Below, piece by piece: positions 18,501 to 28,037 of a stretch of DNA of 64,000 bases. The notes below the pieces were generated by a model. The model did not search any database. It had not been told where the DNA came from and worked only from the letters and a program-made list of their open reading frames with translations. Source of the stretch: Phreatobacter stygius (GTDB lineage: Bacteria > Pseudomonadota > Alphaproteobacteria > Rhizobiales > Phreatobacteraceae); the NCBI RefSeq assembly GCF_005144885.1, contig NZ_CP039690.1, positions 1,488,001 through 1,552,000 on the forward strand. The letters run 5' to 3'. Position numbers and translations under genes: made by a program. Positions within the stretch are counted from its first letter, which is position 1. Each line of letters opens with the position of its first letter.

Positions 18501-18673
18501 TTGGCGATGTCCTGGATCTCAGGGACTTCGGCTTTGCCGACGCAGCGGCCGTGCTCAATGCGGCCATCAACGTCAATGGCGGCGTCATGTTTGTGCTCGA
18601 CGCCGACGACAGCGTGTTCATCAGCGGGTTGAACAAGTCGCAGTTCGCCGCCAACGACTTCCTGCTGGCGTGA
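12575..18673 (+). CDS. Giant RTX repeat protein, type I secretion substrate
   Basis: About 2032 residues. I start at the GTG at 12575 because GGGGAGGGG lies 3-11 nt upstream; an in-frame ATG at 12548 has no ribosome site. Domain order: a DUF4347 head (about 15-180, HILSHGTEAD and LIYGCEVGSG); three 107-residue units with DxDxDGD calcium loops (about 203-510); a Big_5-like Ig domain (about 512-625); a cadherin-like segment (about 636-790); nine tandem Ig-like repeats (about 795-1652); a VCBS/cadherin-like domain (about 1653-1769); RTX nonapeptides GGxGxDxLx (about 1772-1956); and a C-terminal hydrophobic secretion signal ending NDFLLA. No cysteine-rich or lytic enzyme domain is seen, so a surface adhesin or biofilm role is inferred. 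The exporter and adaptor genes are just upstream. Confidence 0.92.
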   Translation: MSSSNRTVLSIPLQGGEVDAFLFVDPRVAGWRSLTADLPPAIRIIVLDAAIDGVTQIAAALQDARGLAAIHILSHGTEADIHVGVNGLTAENLPGYAAELAMIGASLRPDGDILIYGCEVGSGSKGRDFIEGIADLTGASVAASAGLTGAIDLGGDWHLGVRVGAPTTALFVGQQARNAYAGLLAVKFTSGDNSTFPEPVAGSRAVVGDFDNDGDDDILYQTAGNGTPFEYARSNGDGTFTILPLASSPFAGLTLPDHTGTNYYHADFDGDGDLDLLAAVNGATGSYFRNNGGTFSAQSSATFPSPGAAGRMVAGDFDGDGDADILYQTVGNGTPFAYARSNGDGTFTSLPQSSSPFAGLTLPDNGGGTHFLADFDGDGDEDLWAAVAGANGSYFRNDGGTFVDADESTFPLLATASRIVVADFDSDGDVDILYQVAGNGSAIEYARSNGNGTFTIQSQAASPFAGLSLPNIAGAGFYHPGDFDGDGDIDLIAGVSSAPDSYFVQGGDGDGAPPQLVSSTPADNATGISPTANITLAFSETVNAGAGNIYLRRSSDDALIETISASDGSKISGIGTATVTINPATTLAGLTGYYLTFDLDAFVDTDGVGFGRSNGVVREAITDKTFLNFTTAVPNISPTLGNVNGDTAAFTEEGGAVLLDASGNATVADPDSANFDGGTVTVAITGNRVVGEDVLGIANQGTGPGQIGLSGGNVTFGGVTIGAFTGGSGANDLVVTLDSDATPAAVQALVRALTYNNTNAGNPSTNSRTISIVVTDGDGGASSAATVTVGVTAVDDVHTGGVSISGTAAEDQVLTAVSTLADPDGLGTLHYQWQRDAGSGFVNVGIDQATYGLGDADVGATVRVVVSYTDGGGTAESETSAATAIVSGVNDPHTGGAAITGTTTEDQVLTAVSTLADPDGLGGLHFQWQRNAGSGYVNVGTDQSTYTLGDADVGAIVRVVVSYVDGQGFAESATSAATAAIANVNDPHTGGAAITGTAADDQVLTAVSTLADLDGLGTLHYQWQRDAGSGYVNVGTDQATYGLTDADVGAIVRVVISYTDGGGSPESATSAATAAITDVNDPPTGGVSISGTSTENQVLTADPTTLSDGDGLGVLHYQWQRNTGSGFVNVGTDQATYTLGDADVGGLVRVVVSYIDGQGTAESVTSAATTAISGVNDPHTGSASITGSAVEDQVLTAVSTLADADGLGILHYQWQRDTGSGYVNVGTDQSTYTLGDADVGGIVRVVISYADGQGFAESTTSAATAAIANINDAPTGNVAISGTTTENQLLATVSTLADGDGLGTLHYQWQRDTGSGYVDTGAADQATYTLGDADVGATIRVVVVYTDGGGTAESATSAATAPISGVNDPHTGAASITGTTTEDQVLTAVSTLADVDGLGALHYQWQRDSGSGFANVGADQASYTLGDADVGAIMRVVVSYVDGQGFAESATSATTAAIANINDAPTGNVTITGTVADGQVLTADTAALSDADGLGTLHYQWQRDSGSGFVNVGADQATYGLDDVDVGAIIRVVVSYTDGRGTAQAKTSTATAPVADVNDPHTGGVAISGTATEDQVLTATSTLADPDGLGALHYQWQRDSGSGFTNVGLDQATYGLGDADVGAVVRVVVSYVDGTGTAESATSASTGIIANVNDAPVAANDAASVGQFLSTSGSVRTNDTDVDNPTGSLTVTNVAFNTTHVNQTVVAGGTVVTGAYGHLTIHPDGSYSYSADSGAFPSPGATDIFDYTITDPSGASSTARLTVSVSGSSTGDDNPNIIIGTGQPETLTGRGGDDALYGGGGNDTLDGGDGNDLLAGGAGGDILSGGAGNDTADYSASNAPLNASLLLNMVTGGDATGDQLRSIESITGTAFSDQIFGSAGTNVLSGAGGDDYIFGFTGDDTLNGGAGQDRLVGGSGTNILNGDDGNDQLFGYEGNDLINGGAGNDYLNGGTGRDTFVMRNGTGGDQIADFEAGAGLGDVLDLRDFGFADAAAVLNAAINVNGGVMFVLDADDSVFISGLNKSQFAANDFLLA
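13181..14143 (+). repeat. Three tandem 321-bp FG-GAP/VCBS-type units
   Basis: Units begin at 13181, 13502 and 13823, exactly 321 bp (107 codons) apart. Each encodes two acidic calcium-type loops (as in GDFDNDGDDDI and ADFDGDGDLDL) and the shared segment YARSNGDGTF; the third is more diverged at its end. Confidence 0.85.
14957..17530 (+). repeat. Nine tandem 285/288-bp Ig-like repeats in the RTX gene
   Basis: Repeats begin at 14957, 15242, 15527, 15812, 16100, 16385, 16673, 16958 and 17246. Six are 285 bp and three are 288 bp. Each encodes a 95-96 residue module with the core LHYQWQRD, a TYxLGDADVGA turn and a VRVVVSYxDG strand, linked by NDPHTG or NDAPTG. Conservation at DNA level is high, suggesting recent duplication or gene conversion and possible length variation among strains. 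Confidence 0.93.
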
Positions 18674-18689
18674 GGCGGGCAACCGCCTC
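18672..18689. terminator. Hairpin between convergent RTX and molybdenum-enzyme genes
   Basis: GAGGCGG-GCAA-CCGCCTC, a perfect 7-bp stem with a 4-nt loop that begins inside the RTX stop codon. It lies in the 27-nt gap between convergent stops, where a bidirectional terminator is expected; no T-run follows on either strand. Confidence 0.45.
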
Positions 18690-18700
18690 CCGACAAGCCG

Positions 18701-20842
18701 TCAAAGCAGAGCCTCGATCCGGATCGGCAGGTCCCGCACCCGGCGGCCGGTCGCATGGAAGACCGCATTGGTCACGGCGGGCGCGGTGCCGACCAGCGCG
18801 ATCTCGCCCAATCCCTTGACGCCGAGCGGATTGAGATGCGGGTCGGTCTCCTCGACGAACAGCGCCTCCAGCGTGCCGATGTCGAGACTGACCGGCACCA
18901 GATAGTCCGCCATCGAAGCGTTGACCGGCCGGCCGTCGCGCGGGTCGAGCACGGTCTGTTCCATCAGCGCCATGCCGATGCCGCCGACCATGCCGCCGGT
19001 GCACTGGCTGCGGGCGAGCAGCGGATTGACGATGCGGCCGGCGCCATAGGCGCCAACCACCCGGCGCACCCGCACCATCGCCAGATCGGGATCCACCGCG
19101 ACCTCGGCGAACACCGCGCCGAAGGCATGCATGGAGAAGCGCTGCTGCTCAGCCCCGCCGGCACTTGCCGCATCCGCCACGATCGGTTCGCCGCGCCGGG
19201 CCACCAGCGCGCCATAGGCCTGGCGGCTGGGCACGGCATTGCCGAGACCCGATGCCTCGCGCAGCGCCAGGCAGGCAGCCTGAACCGCCGAGCCGACCGA
19301 CGCCATGGTCATCGAGCCGCCATGCGGCGGGGCGGCCGGAAAATCGGACCGCCCGAGCGCAAACCGGATATCGTCGACCGCGAGCCCCAGGGCATCGGCG
19401 GCAACCTGGCTCATCGAGGTATAGGTGCCCGGGCCCATGTCGCTGGCGGCGGTCTCGACCTCGACGCTGCCATCGGCGAGCAGGCGCGCCCGGGCCTTCG
19501 CCCCGGCCCGCATGGTCGGATAGGTCGCCGAGGCCATGCCCCAGCCGATCAGCAGGCGGCCGTCGCGCATCGAGCCGGGACGCGGGTCGCGCCGGCTCCA
19601 GCCGAAGCGCGTGGCACCGGCCTCGTAACAGGCCCTGAGCGAACGGCTGGAGAAAGGCAGGTCATGCGCCTCGTCATGATCGGGTTCGTTGCGCAGGCGC
19701 AGAGCCACCGGGTCCATGCCGAGCTTCACCGCCAGCTCATCCATGGCGCTTTCGACCGCGAAGATGCCGCTCGCCTCGCCCGGCCCGCGCATATAGGTCG
19801 GCGTGCCGGTGTCTAGCGGCGTCAGCCGGTAGCGCGTGCGGACATTCGGGCAGGAATAGAGATAGCGCGAGGCGGCCGTCAGGGCCTCGACGAACTGCTC
19901 GTGACGCGAGGTTTCGCCGGTGCCCTCGTGGATCAGCGCCGACAGCACGCCATCCGCCGACGCGCCCAGGGCGACACGCTGGCGGGTGCACGGGCGATGG
20001 CCGGTCGTATCGAACATCTGGCGGCGGGTCAGCACCAGCTTCACCGGCCGGCCGACATGGCGGGCGGCCAGCGCCGCCAAGGTCACATGCGGCCAGGTCC
20101 TGAGCGACGTGCCGAAGCCGCCGCCGACATAGGGGCAGATGACCCGCACGCTGCGCTTGGCAAGGCCGAACACCGCTTCGATCTGGGCGGCCTCGTTGAC
20201 GACATATTGGCTCTTGCTCCAGAGCGTCAGCTGGTCGCCCTGCCAGGCCGCGACGGTGGCATGCGGCTCCATCGGATTGTGGTTCTCGCGCGCCATGCCA
20301 TAGGTCGCATCGACCTGAACCTCGGCCCGGCCCAGTGCCGCATCCGCGTCGCCCCTGGCGCTGTCGCTGGCGCGGCCGCCCGGCTGCCGCCCGGCATCCG
20401 GAATGATCTCGACGGCCTCGGCGTGATCGAGCCCGACCACCGGCGGCTCGCTCTCATAGCTGAGCCCGAGCCGGTTGGCGGCGTGTTCCGCCTGGTCCAG
20501 CGTCTCGGCAACCACCACCGCGACCGGTTGTCCGAAGAACCGGATACGATCGTCCTGCAGCACGTGCAACCGTTCGCCGAAAGCCGGATCGATACCGCTC
20601 TTGTGCTTGCGATAGGCGAGCTTGGGCGCATTCAGGTGGCTCAGCACCGCGAGCACGCCCGGCAGCGCCAGCGTCTCCCTGTCGTCGATCCCGACGATGC
20701 GGCCAAGGCCGACCGTGCTCGACACGATGACGCCATGGGCCTGGCCCGGCTGGTCGAACTCGGCGGCATAGCGGGCCTGGCCGGTGACCTTGGCGGGTCC
20801 GTCGACCCGTGGCAGCGGCAGCCCGAAGGACAATTCGGTCAT
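18701..20842 (-). CDS. Molybdopterin-binding subunit of an aldehyde/xanthine dehydrogenase-type enzyme
   Basis: About 713 residues from the ATG at 20842, which overlaps the FAD-subunit stop (ATGA). It belongs to the XdhB/PaoC (YagR) family: hydroxylation of aldehydes or N-heterocycles at a molybdenum-cytosine-dinucleotide centre. Visible signatures are the substrate-channel start (GLPLPRVDGPAKVTGQARYA), the Moco segments PYVGGGFGTSL and MRGPGEASG, and the C-terminal GLGEIALVG with the catalytic glutamate. It works with the FAD/FeS and 2Fe-2S subunits encoded directly upstream. The natural substrate is not evident. Confidence 0.9.
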   Translation of the reverse strand: MTELSFGLPLPRVDGPAKVTGQARYAAEFDQPGQAHGVIVSSTVGLGRIVGIDDRETLALPGVLAVLSHLNAPKLAYRKHKSGIDPAFGERLHVLQDDRIRFFGQPVAVVVAETLDQAEHAANRLGLSYESEPPVVGLDHAEAVEIIPDAGRQPGGRASDSARGDADAALGRAEVQVDATYGMARENHNPMEPHATVAAWQGDQLTLWSKSQYVVNEAAQIEAVFGLAKRSVRVICPYVGGGFGTSLRTWPHVTLAALAARHVGRPVKLVLTRRQMFDTTGHRPCTRQRVALGASADGVLSALIHEGTGETSRHEQFVEALTAASRYLYSCPNVRTRYRLTPLDTGTPTYMRGPGEASGIFAVESAMDELAVKLGMDPVALRLRNEPDHDEAHDLPFSSRSLRACYEAGATRFGWSRRDPRPGSMRDGRLLIGWGMASATYPTMRAGAKARARLLADGSVEVETAASDMGPGTYTSMSQVAADALGLAVDDIRFALGRSDFPAAPPHGGSMTMASVGSAVQAACLALREASGLGNAVPSRQAYGALVARRGEPIVADAASAGGAEQQRFSMHAFGAVFAEVAVDPDLAMVRVRRVVGAYGAGRIVNPLLARSQCTGGMVGGIGMALMEQTVLDPRDGRPVNASMADYLVPVSLDIGTLEALFVEETDPHLNPLGVKGLGEIALVGTAPAVTNAVFHATGRRVRDLPIRIEALL

Positions 20843-21816
20843 GACGGATCCCCCGCCATGGCGAGCGCCCGGACCACGGTCCGGCGCAGCAGCTCGATCT
20901 TGTAGTGGTTGCCCGGCAGCGGCCTCGCGCCCGCCACCGCCGCTTCGGCCGCGGCCTGCCAGGCGTGCGGGCCGGCGCGCTGACCAACAAGCGCCGTTTC
21001 GCATGCGCGCAGGCGCCAGGGCCTGGTGCCGACGCCGCCGGCTGCGATCCGCGCGCTGCGGACAAGGCCATCCTCGATGTCCAGCGCGGTCGCGACCGAG
21101 ACCAGGGCGAACTCATAGGATGCCCGGTCACGCACCTTCAGATAGCGCGCCCGGCGCGAATAGGTGCCGTGCGGCACCGTGACGGCGGTGATCAGTTCGC
21201 CCGGCAGCAAGCTGTGCTCGAGATGGGGCGTGTCGCCGGGAAGGCGATAGAGCTCTTCCACCGGAAAAACCCGCTCGCCGTCCGGGCCATGGGCATGCAC
21301 GACCGCGTCCAGCGCGACCAGGGCCACCGCGAGATCGGACGGATGGGTGGCCACGCAATGGTCGCTGGTCCCCAGGATCGCGTGACCGGCATTGATGCCG
21401 CCGATCGCCGCGCAGCCCGAGCCGGGCAGGCGCTTGTTGCAGGCGGCATCACGCGTGCGGAAATAGGGGCAGCGCACCCGCTGCAGCAGGTTGCCGCCGA
21501 TCGTCGCCATGTTGCGCAGCTGCGGCGACGCGCCCTCCAGCAAGGCCTCGACGATCAGGGGCTGCGCCGCAACCGTGGCCAGGTGGCCGGCGACCTCGGC
21601 CATGCGTGCCAGCGCCCCGAGCACCAGTCCGTCCGCCTCCAGCCGGATGTCGGTGAGCGGCAGGTCGTTGATATCGACCAATGTCTCGGGCCGCTCGACC
21701 TCCTCGCGCATCAGGTCGATCAACGTCGTGCCGCCGGCGATGTAGCGTCCGCCGGCCAGTGCCGCGGTGATGGCGTCGGGCGCGCTCCGGACGCGCTGGT
21801 AGGCGAAGGGGATCAT
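20839..21816 (-). CDS. FAD-binding subunit of the molybdenum hydroxylase (PaoB/YagS-like)
   Basis: About 325 residues from the ATG at 21816, which follows the 2Fe-2S subunit stop by 2 nt. The FAD site shows AGGTTLIDLM near residue 28 and the PQLRNMATIGGNL segment near residue 105. After it comes a cysteine-bearing insert (RCPYF, DAACNK, SGCAAI, SDHCVA) like the extra 4Fe-4S loop of PaoB, which ordinary XdhA-type FAD subunits lack. It passes electrons from the 2Fe-2S centres to the acceptor. Confidence 0.88.
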   Translation of the reverse strand: MIPFAYQRVRSAPDAITAALAGGRYIAGGTTLIDLMREEVERPETLVDINDLPLTDIRLEADGLVLGALARMAEVAGHLATVAAQPLIVEALLEGASPQLRNMATIGGNLLQRVRCPYFRTRDAACNKRLPGSGCAAIGGINAGHAILGTSDHCVATHPSDLAVALVALDAVVHAHGPDGERVFPVEELYRLPGDTPHLEHSLLPGELITAVTVPHGTYSRRARYLKVRDRASYEFALVSVATALDIEDGLVRSARIAAGGVGTRPWRLRACETALVGQRAGPHAWQAAAEAAVAGARPLPGNHYKIELLRRTVVRALAMAGDPS

Positions 21817-21818
21817 GG

Positions 21819-22286
21819 TCAGCCTCCCTTCGCGACTTCGGCGATCGCCGCGACGATGCCGGGATAGGCGCCGCACCGGCAGACATTGCCGCTCATCCAG
21901 GCCCTGACCTCGTCGTCCGAGCCGGCATGTCCCTCGGCGATGCAGCCGATGCCGGACAGGATCTGGCCGGGCGTACAATAGCCGCACTGAAAGGCGTCAT
22001 GGGCGATGAAAGCGGCCTGAAGCGGATGCAGGCCGTCGCCATCGGCCACGCCCTCGATCGTGGTGATCGCAGCTCCGTCATGCATGATCGCCAGCGTCAG
22101 GCAGGCATTGATCCGCCGGTCGCCGAGCAGGACCGTGCAGGCGCCGCAGGCGCCCTGGTTGCAGCCCTTCTTGGTCCCGGACAGATGCAGGCGTTCGCGC
22201 AGCACGTCGAGCAGCGACATGCGCGGATCGAGATCGAGATGGTAGGCTTGCCCGTTGATCGTCAAAGCGACTGGTTGCAGTTCCAT
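21819..22286 (-). CDS. 2Fe-2S subunit of the molybdenum hydroxylase (PaoA-like, no Tat signal)
   Basis: About 155 residues. The N-terminal plant-ferredoxin fold carries GCNQGACGAC plus a later cysteine for the first cluster. The C-terminal helical domain carries CGYCTPGQ and CRCG for the second. The ATG at 22286 gives a normal cytoplasmic protein. E. coli PaoA has a twin-arginine signal, but the sequence upstream of this ATG has none, so this enzyme is likely cytoplasmic. First gene of the three-subunit operon. Confidence 0.9.
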   Translation of the reverse strand: MELQPVALTINGQAYHLDLDPRMSLLDVLRERLHLSGTKKGCNQGACGACTVLLGDRRINACLTLAIMHDGAAITTIEGVADGDGLHPLQAAFIAHDAFQCGYCTPGQILSGIGCIAEGHAGSDDEVRAWMSGNVCRCGAYPGIVAAIAEVAKGG

Positions 22287-22536
22287 GTCCTGACCTCCAG
22301 AGGCGCCTGACCGAGACAATGCCAAGGATATCAGGCCAAGGCGAGACCAAAGGCAGGCCGGGGCGGGCGGCACGACGGACCGATCGCGCCGGCCGAAGCG
22401 CCGCAGATCAGCCGCAACGTGCCGCGGGTGTCGGTTGCCGGCCGGTCCGGCCGTTCGCCCACGGGCCCGGTCGCGTTCGCGCCTGCGAACGCCGCCGATG
22501 CTTTCGGCTGCGACGCCCCCAGGCGCGGGCCCTGGC

Positions 22537-23280
22537 TCAGATCGGCGCGACGCCGACGGTCATGCCGCCGCAGACATAAAGCACCTGGCCGGTCACGAAG
22601 GACGCCTCGTCCGACAGGAAAAAATCCGCGGCATGGGCAATATCGTCGGGCTGGCCGAGACGGCGCACCGGCACGCCCTCGATGATCGCCCGGGTGCGCG
22701 GGCTGTTGTGCGGATTGGCGGTGCGGAACAGCTCGGTCTCGATCGGTCCCGGCCCGATGGCGTTGACGGTGATGCCGAACGGCGCCAGTTCGAGCGCCCA
22801 GGTGCGGGTGAGGCCGATCACGCCGGCCTTGGTGGCCGAATAGGCGGTGCGCAATTCCTTGCCGAGCGCCGCGCGGCTGCTGATGCTGACGATGCGGCCC
22901 CGGCCGGCCTGCTTCATGGCTGGCAGAACCGCCTGGGCGCACAGGATGGTGCTGCGCAGATTGACCGCCACGACCCGCTCGAAATCATCAAGCGTGGTCT
23001 CCTCGAGCGAGGCCGGCGCGGCGATGCCGGCATTGTTGACCAGCCACAGGATGTCGTGGCGCCGTGTGATCTCGGCCAGGGCCGCGCTGGTCGCCGCGAC
23101 GTCGGTCAGGTCCACCTCGACCCAGCGTGCCGGCGACGCCGCCGCGGCCGGCGTCCGATCGAGATTGATCACCGGAATGCCGCGCCGCGCGAGCCGCGCG
23201 ACGATCGCCGCGCCGATGCCCTGGCTTCCGCCGGTCACCAATGCCGCCGGCCCGGTCGTTTGATTGTCTTGGCTTGTCAT
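22537..23280 (-). CDS. SDR-family oxidoreductase
   Basis: Short-chain dehydrogenase/reductase of about 247 residues. The cofactor motif TGGSQGIG is near residue 15, NNAG near 82, the catalytic serine in SISSRAA, and the YxxxK pair in YSATK. The end of the fold (YVCGGMTVG) is typical. The start is the ATG at 23280. It lies 59 nt after the SMP-30 lactonase gene on the same strand, suggesting a sugar or polyol route in which SDR and lactonase act in sequence; the substrate is not known. Confidence 0.88.
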   Translation of the reverse strand: MTSQDNQTTGPAALVTGGSQGIGAAIVARLARRGIPVINLDRTPAAAASPARWVEVDLTDVAATSAALAEITRRHDILWLVNNAGIAAPASLEETTLDDFERVVAVNLRSTILCAQAVLPAMKQAGRGRIVSISSRAALGKELRTAYSATKAGVIGLTRTWALELAPFGITVNAIGPGPIETELFRTANPHNSPRTRAIIEGVPVRRLGQPDDIAHAADFFLSDEASFVTGQVLYVCGGMTVGVAPI

Positions 23281-23339
23281 GATCCATGCTTTCCTGGTCG
23301 CATTCCGCCGCGACCTCGTTTCGGTCGACGCTGCGACGG

Positions 23340-24275
23340 TCAGCGGCGGTTGAGATAGTTGAGCGGCAATCCCGGCGTCCGCCACGGCAGCGCGACCAGG
23401 CGCCCGCTCGATGACAGCGTGACGAAGGCGGTGCGAAGCTCCGCCCCGCCGAAACAGATATTGGTCGTCCAGCGGTCGGGCATCGGCACATGCGTGATGC
23501 TTTGGCCATCGGGAGAAATGATGGTGACGCCGCCCTCGACCAGGGTGGCGACGCAGATTTGGCCCTCGGCGTCGACGGCAAGCGAATCGAACATCCTGTA
23601 GCCGCCGAGCCCGGCCACCAGGCGGCCGCCATGGGGTGAGGGAAATGGCTGTTTGGCGATCTCGCCCGGACCGACAATGTCGAAGGCCCAGAGCCGCGCC
23701 GTCTGGGTCTCGGCGACGTAGAGCGTCTTGCCATCCGGCGACAGGCCGATGCCGTTCGGCGTCAGGATCGGAAAGACGATCTCGCGGATCATGCTGCCGT
23801 CGGCGCGCGCATAATAGACCGCGCCGCGGTCCTGATCGCGCGCCCGGACCTTGCCGAGATCGGTGAAATAGAAACCGCCCTCGGTGTCGAAGACGATGTC
23901 GTTCGGGCCCTTCAGCGGCCCCTTGTCGGTGCCGGTATAGAGAACGTCCACGGCCCCGCTCGCGAGGTCGACCCGCTCGATACGGCCGCCGCTATAGTCG
24001 TCGGCCTGGGCGATCGGCCGGTAGCCGCCGGGACCGTTCGGCTCGGTCCATTTGAAACCGCCATTGTTGCAGACATAACAGAAGCCGTCCGGGCCGATCG
24101 CCAAGCCGTTGGGGCCGCCGCCAGGGGTTGCGACATAAGAGACCGTGCCGTCCGCGCCGACCCGCGTCAGCGTGCCCCGGCCGATCTCGACCAGCAGCAC
24201 CGAGCCATCCGCCATGGCGACCGGCCCCTCGGGAAACAGCAGTCCTGTCGCGAGTTCACGCAGGGTGTCTTGCAT
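23340..24275 (-). CDS. SMP-30/gluconolactonase-family protein
   Basis: Six-bladed beta-propeller of 311 residues, probably a metal-dependent lactonase for sugar acids. Family features visible are FPEGPVAMADGS at the N-terminus (with the metal-ligand glutamate), GPNGLAIGPDG, LKGPNDIVFD (ligand Asn) and a later FDSLAVDAEG (ligand Asp). No signal peptide, so cytoplasmic. It is the first gene of a unit with the downstream SDR. Confidence 0.87.
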   Translation of the reverse strand: MQDTLRELATGLLFPEGPVAMADGSVLLVEIGRGTLTRVGADGTVSYVATPGGGPNGLAIGPDGFCYVCNNGGFKWTEPNGPGGYRPIAQADDYSGGRIERVDLASGAVDVLYTGTDKGPLKGPNDIVFDTEGGFYFTDLGKVRARDQDRGAVYYARADGSMIREIVFPILTPNGIGLSPDGKTLYVAETQTARLWAFDIVGPGEIAKQPFPSPHGGRLVAGLGGYRMFDSLAVDAEGQICVATLVEGGVTIISPDGQSITHVPMPDRWTTNICFGGAELRTAFVTLSSSGRLVALPWRTPGLPLNYLNRR

Positions 24276-24593
24276 GGCGGTCTCCTACGGCTGGACGACG
24301 TGGCGTCGCCATCCGATGAAACAGCAAAGCCGGCGATTGCGCATCAGGGCCTGGCGGACGGCAGGCTTGCAGTGCCGCTGGTCGCACCCGGAAAGGGCCA
24401 CGGGTCCTTGGGCGTGACCGGTCCGGCTGAGCCGCCGGCATGTCCTCCGCGTCGACGCATTACCTTTTAATGATTATAATTCCATATATTTTTCAATGGC
24501 TTGAAGATTATTCCAGCGATCCCTAAGGTCGCGGGAACAGCGGCATGAGAACCAATCTGATTTTTGCATTGTCGACATTGAGCAGGTCTTCCC
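24276..24593. other. Divergent promoter region lactonase / peptide ABC ATPase
   Basis: About 320 nt with no gene. The right half (about 24464-24560) is markedly AT-rich against its surroundings and contains the promoter described separately. The left half holds only short noise frames. Confidence 0.5.
24452..24480 (+). promoter_or_regulatory. Putative sigma-70 promoter of the peptide ABC ATPase gene
   Basis: TCGACG (24452-24457), 17 bp, then a perfect TATAAT (24475-24480), about 110 nt upstream of the GTG start at 24594. The AT-rich run after the -10 is compatible with an initially transcribed region or a further operator. Confidence 0.45.
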
Positions 24594-26495
<1,902 letters not shown>

Positions 26496-26506
26496 CCCGC
26501 GCCCCT

Positions 26507-27736
26507 TCAGCCTCGGCGGCGATTGACGCCATGTTCCGGCACGCCGGTGTGCTCGAAACAGACCCGGGCAAGCTCGGCGACGCCTTGCCTGATGGTCTCG
26601 ACCGTCGGCAGGGCGAAACAGAGCCGGATATGGCTTTTCGCCGCCTCGCCGTCGCAGGCCCAGTCCGGTCCCGGATTGAAGGCAAGCCCGCCGGCAAGCG
26701 CTGCCTGGGCGAAGCGCCGGACATCGACATGGTCGGGCAGCCTGAGCCAGAGGAAGATGCCGCCCTGCGGCACGAAGAGCTCGGCCGAGGTGCCGAATTC
26801 CTGGCCGAGCGCGTCGACCAGCACATCGAGCTTGCCGCGCAGCGCCCCGGTCAGCACGGACACATGGCGGTCGAAGTTCCGCTCGACATATTCGGCGACC
26901 ACCATCTGTTCCAGCGCGCCGGAACCGGCATCGGTCTTGGTCGCCAGGATGCGGCTCAGCACCTGCCAGTCGGCGACGATGTAGCCAACCCTGAGCGCCG
27001 GCGCGAGCGACTTGGAAAACGAGCCGATATGGATCACCCGGCTCGGGTCGAGCGCATAGAGCGCCGGCGGCCGCGCGCCCGCCCAGACCAGATCGGCATA
27101 ACATTCGTCCTCGAAGATCGGCACGCCGAATTCCCGCGCCAGCGCGATCAGCTGATGCCGGCGATCGAGATCGAGAATGCTGCCGGTCGGGTTCTGCACG
27201 GTTGGGATGGTGTAGATATATTTCGGCCGGACGCCCTGCCGCTTGAGGTCTTCGAGGATCGTCCTCAGCGCGTCGATCCGGATGCCGCCATCGTGGAGCG
27301 GCGCGCCGATCACCCTGGCGCCGAGCTTCTGGACCTTGCTGATCGCGCCGCCATAGGTGAATTCCTCCAGGATCACCGTGTCGCCGGCCGCCACCAGCAG
27401 GTTGTTGACCAGATCCATGGCCTGCAGCGAACCGGAGGTGACCAGCACGTCATCGGCCGAGCAGGTGATGCCGCTGCGCCGGGCGAGCTTGGCCGCGATG
27501 AAGGCTCTCAGCCGGTCATGGCCCTGCGGCGCCTGGCCGAGATTGTACATGCCGAGCAGCCGGCCATTGTCGCGCAGCACGGTCGCGGCAGCTTCGGCCA
27601 GCGCCTCGGCCGGCACTTGCGAAGGGTCGTTATGGCCATAGACGAAGTTGTATTTCGGCAGCCCATCAAAACGCGGCGCCGGATCCGGCAGCCCCGCCCG
27701 GAACATGTCGGTCAGCGCAAAGGACTGGTCGCTCAT
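26507..27736 (-). CDS. PLP-dependent aminotransferase, class I/II (LysN/2-aminoadipate type)
   Basis: About 409 residues from the ATG at 27736, which has a GGGGGAG ribosome site; the long upstream frame is noise. Fold type I features: TSGSLQAMDL, PTVQNPTG, DECYADLVW with the pyridine-nitrogen aspartate region, and SFSKSLAPALRVGY with the Schiff-base lysine. It resembles the aminotransferase half of MocR proteins but has no DNA-binding domain. The likely role is transamination of an amino acid imported or released by the neighbouring peptide/amide genes; the specificity is undetermined. It ends 11 nt from the ATPase stop, convergently. Confidence 0.85.
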   Translation of the reverse strand: MSDQSFALTDMFRAGLPDPAPRFDGLPKYNFVYGHNDPSQVPAEALAEAAATVLRDNGRLLGMYNLGQAPQGHDRLRAFIAAKLARRSGITCSADDVLVTSGSLQAMDLVNNLLVAAGDTVILEEFTYGGAISKVQKLGARVIGAPLHDGGIRIDALRTILEDLKRQGVRPKYIYTIPTVQNPTGSILDLDRRHQLIALAREFGVPIFEDECYADLVWAGARPPALYALDPSRVIHIGSFSKSLAPALRVGYIVADWQVLSRILATKTDAGSGALEQMVVAEYVERNFDRHVSVLTGALRGKLDVLVDALGQEFGTSAELFVPQGGIFLWLRLPDHVDVRRFAQAALAGGLAFNPGPDWACDGEAAKSHIRLCFALPTVETIRQGVAELARVCFEHTGVPEHGVNRRRG

Positions 27737-28037
27737 CGGTGTCTCCCCCGTGTCATCGGTCGCGCCAGGCCCAGGGGCCGGCGCGCCGGGCCCTCTTGTC
27801 GGGGCCCTGTCCTGTTTGAGGCGCGTGGGATCGTCGTGCAAGGCCTGCTTGGGCGACAGCCGCCCTGCGGCCGGCGCAAGCATCCTGAGACCACCGGCCG
27901 GGCCGGCCCGGCGATGGCGCCGGGAAGCCACGCGGAAACGACGGTTCATCTGCCACCCGATCCGCGGTTGATTGTGCCGTGGCCTAAGCCAGTGGCCGGG
28001 ACCTCGGCCGGACCGGACAATCAGGGGGAGATCAGGG

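Noticed and set aside
13307-18682. Very long minus-strand open frames (13307-15634, 15842-17257, 17276-18682) opposite the RTX gene
   Set aside because: They mirror the tandem repeats of the plus-strand gene, have repetitive Arg/Gly/Asp-rich noise composition, no domain and no ribosome sites. Codon-position bias in GC-rich repeats explains them.
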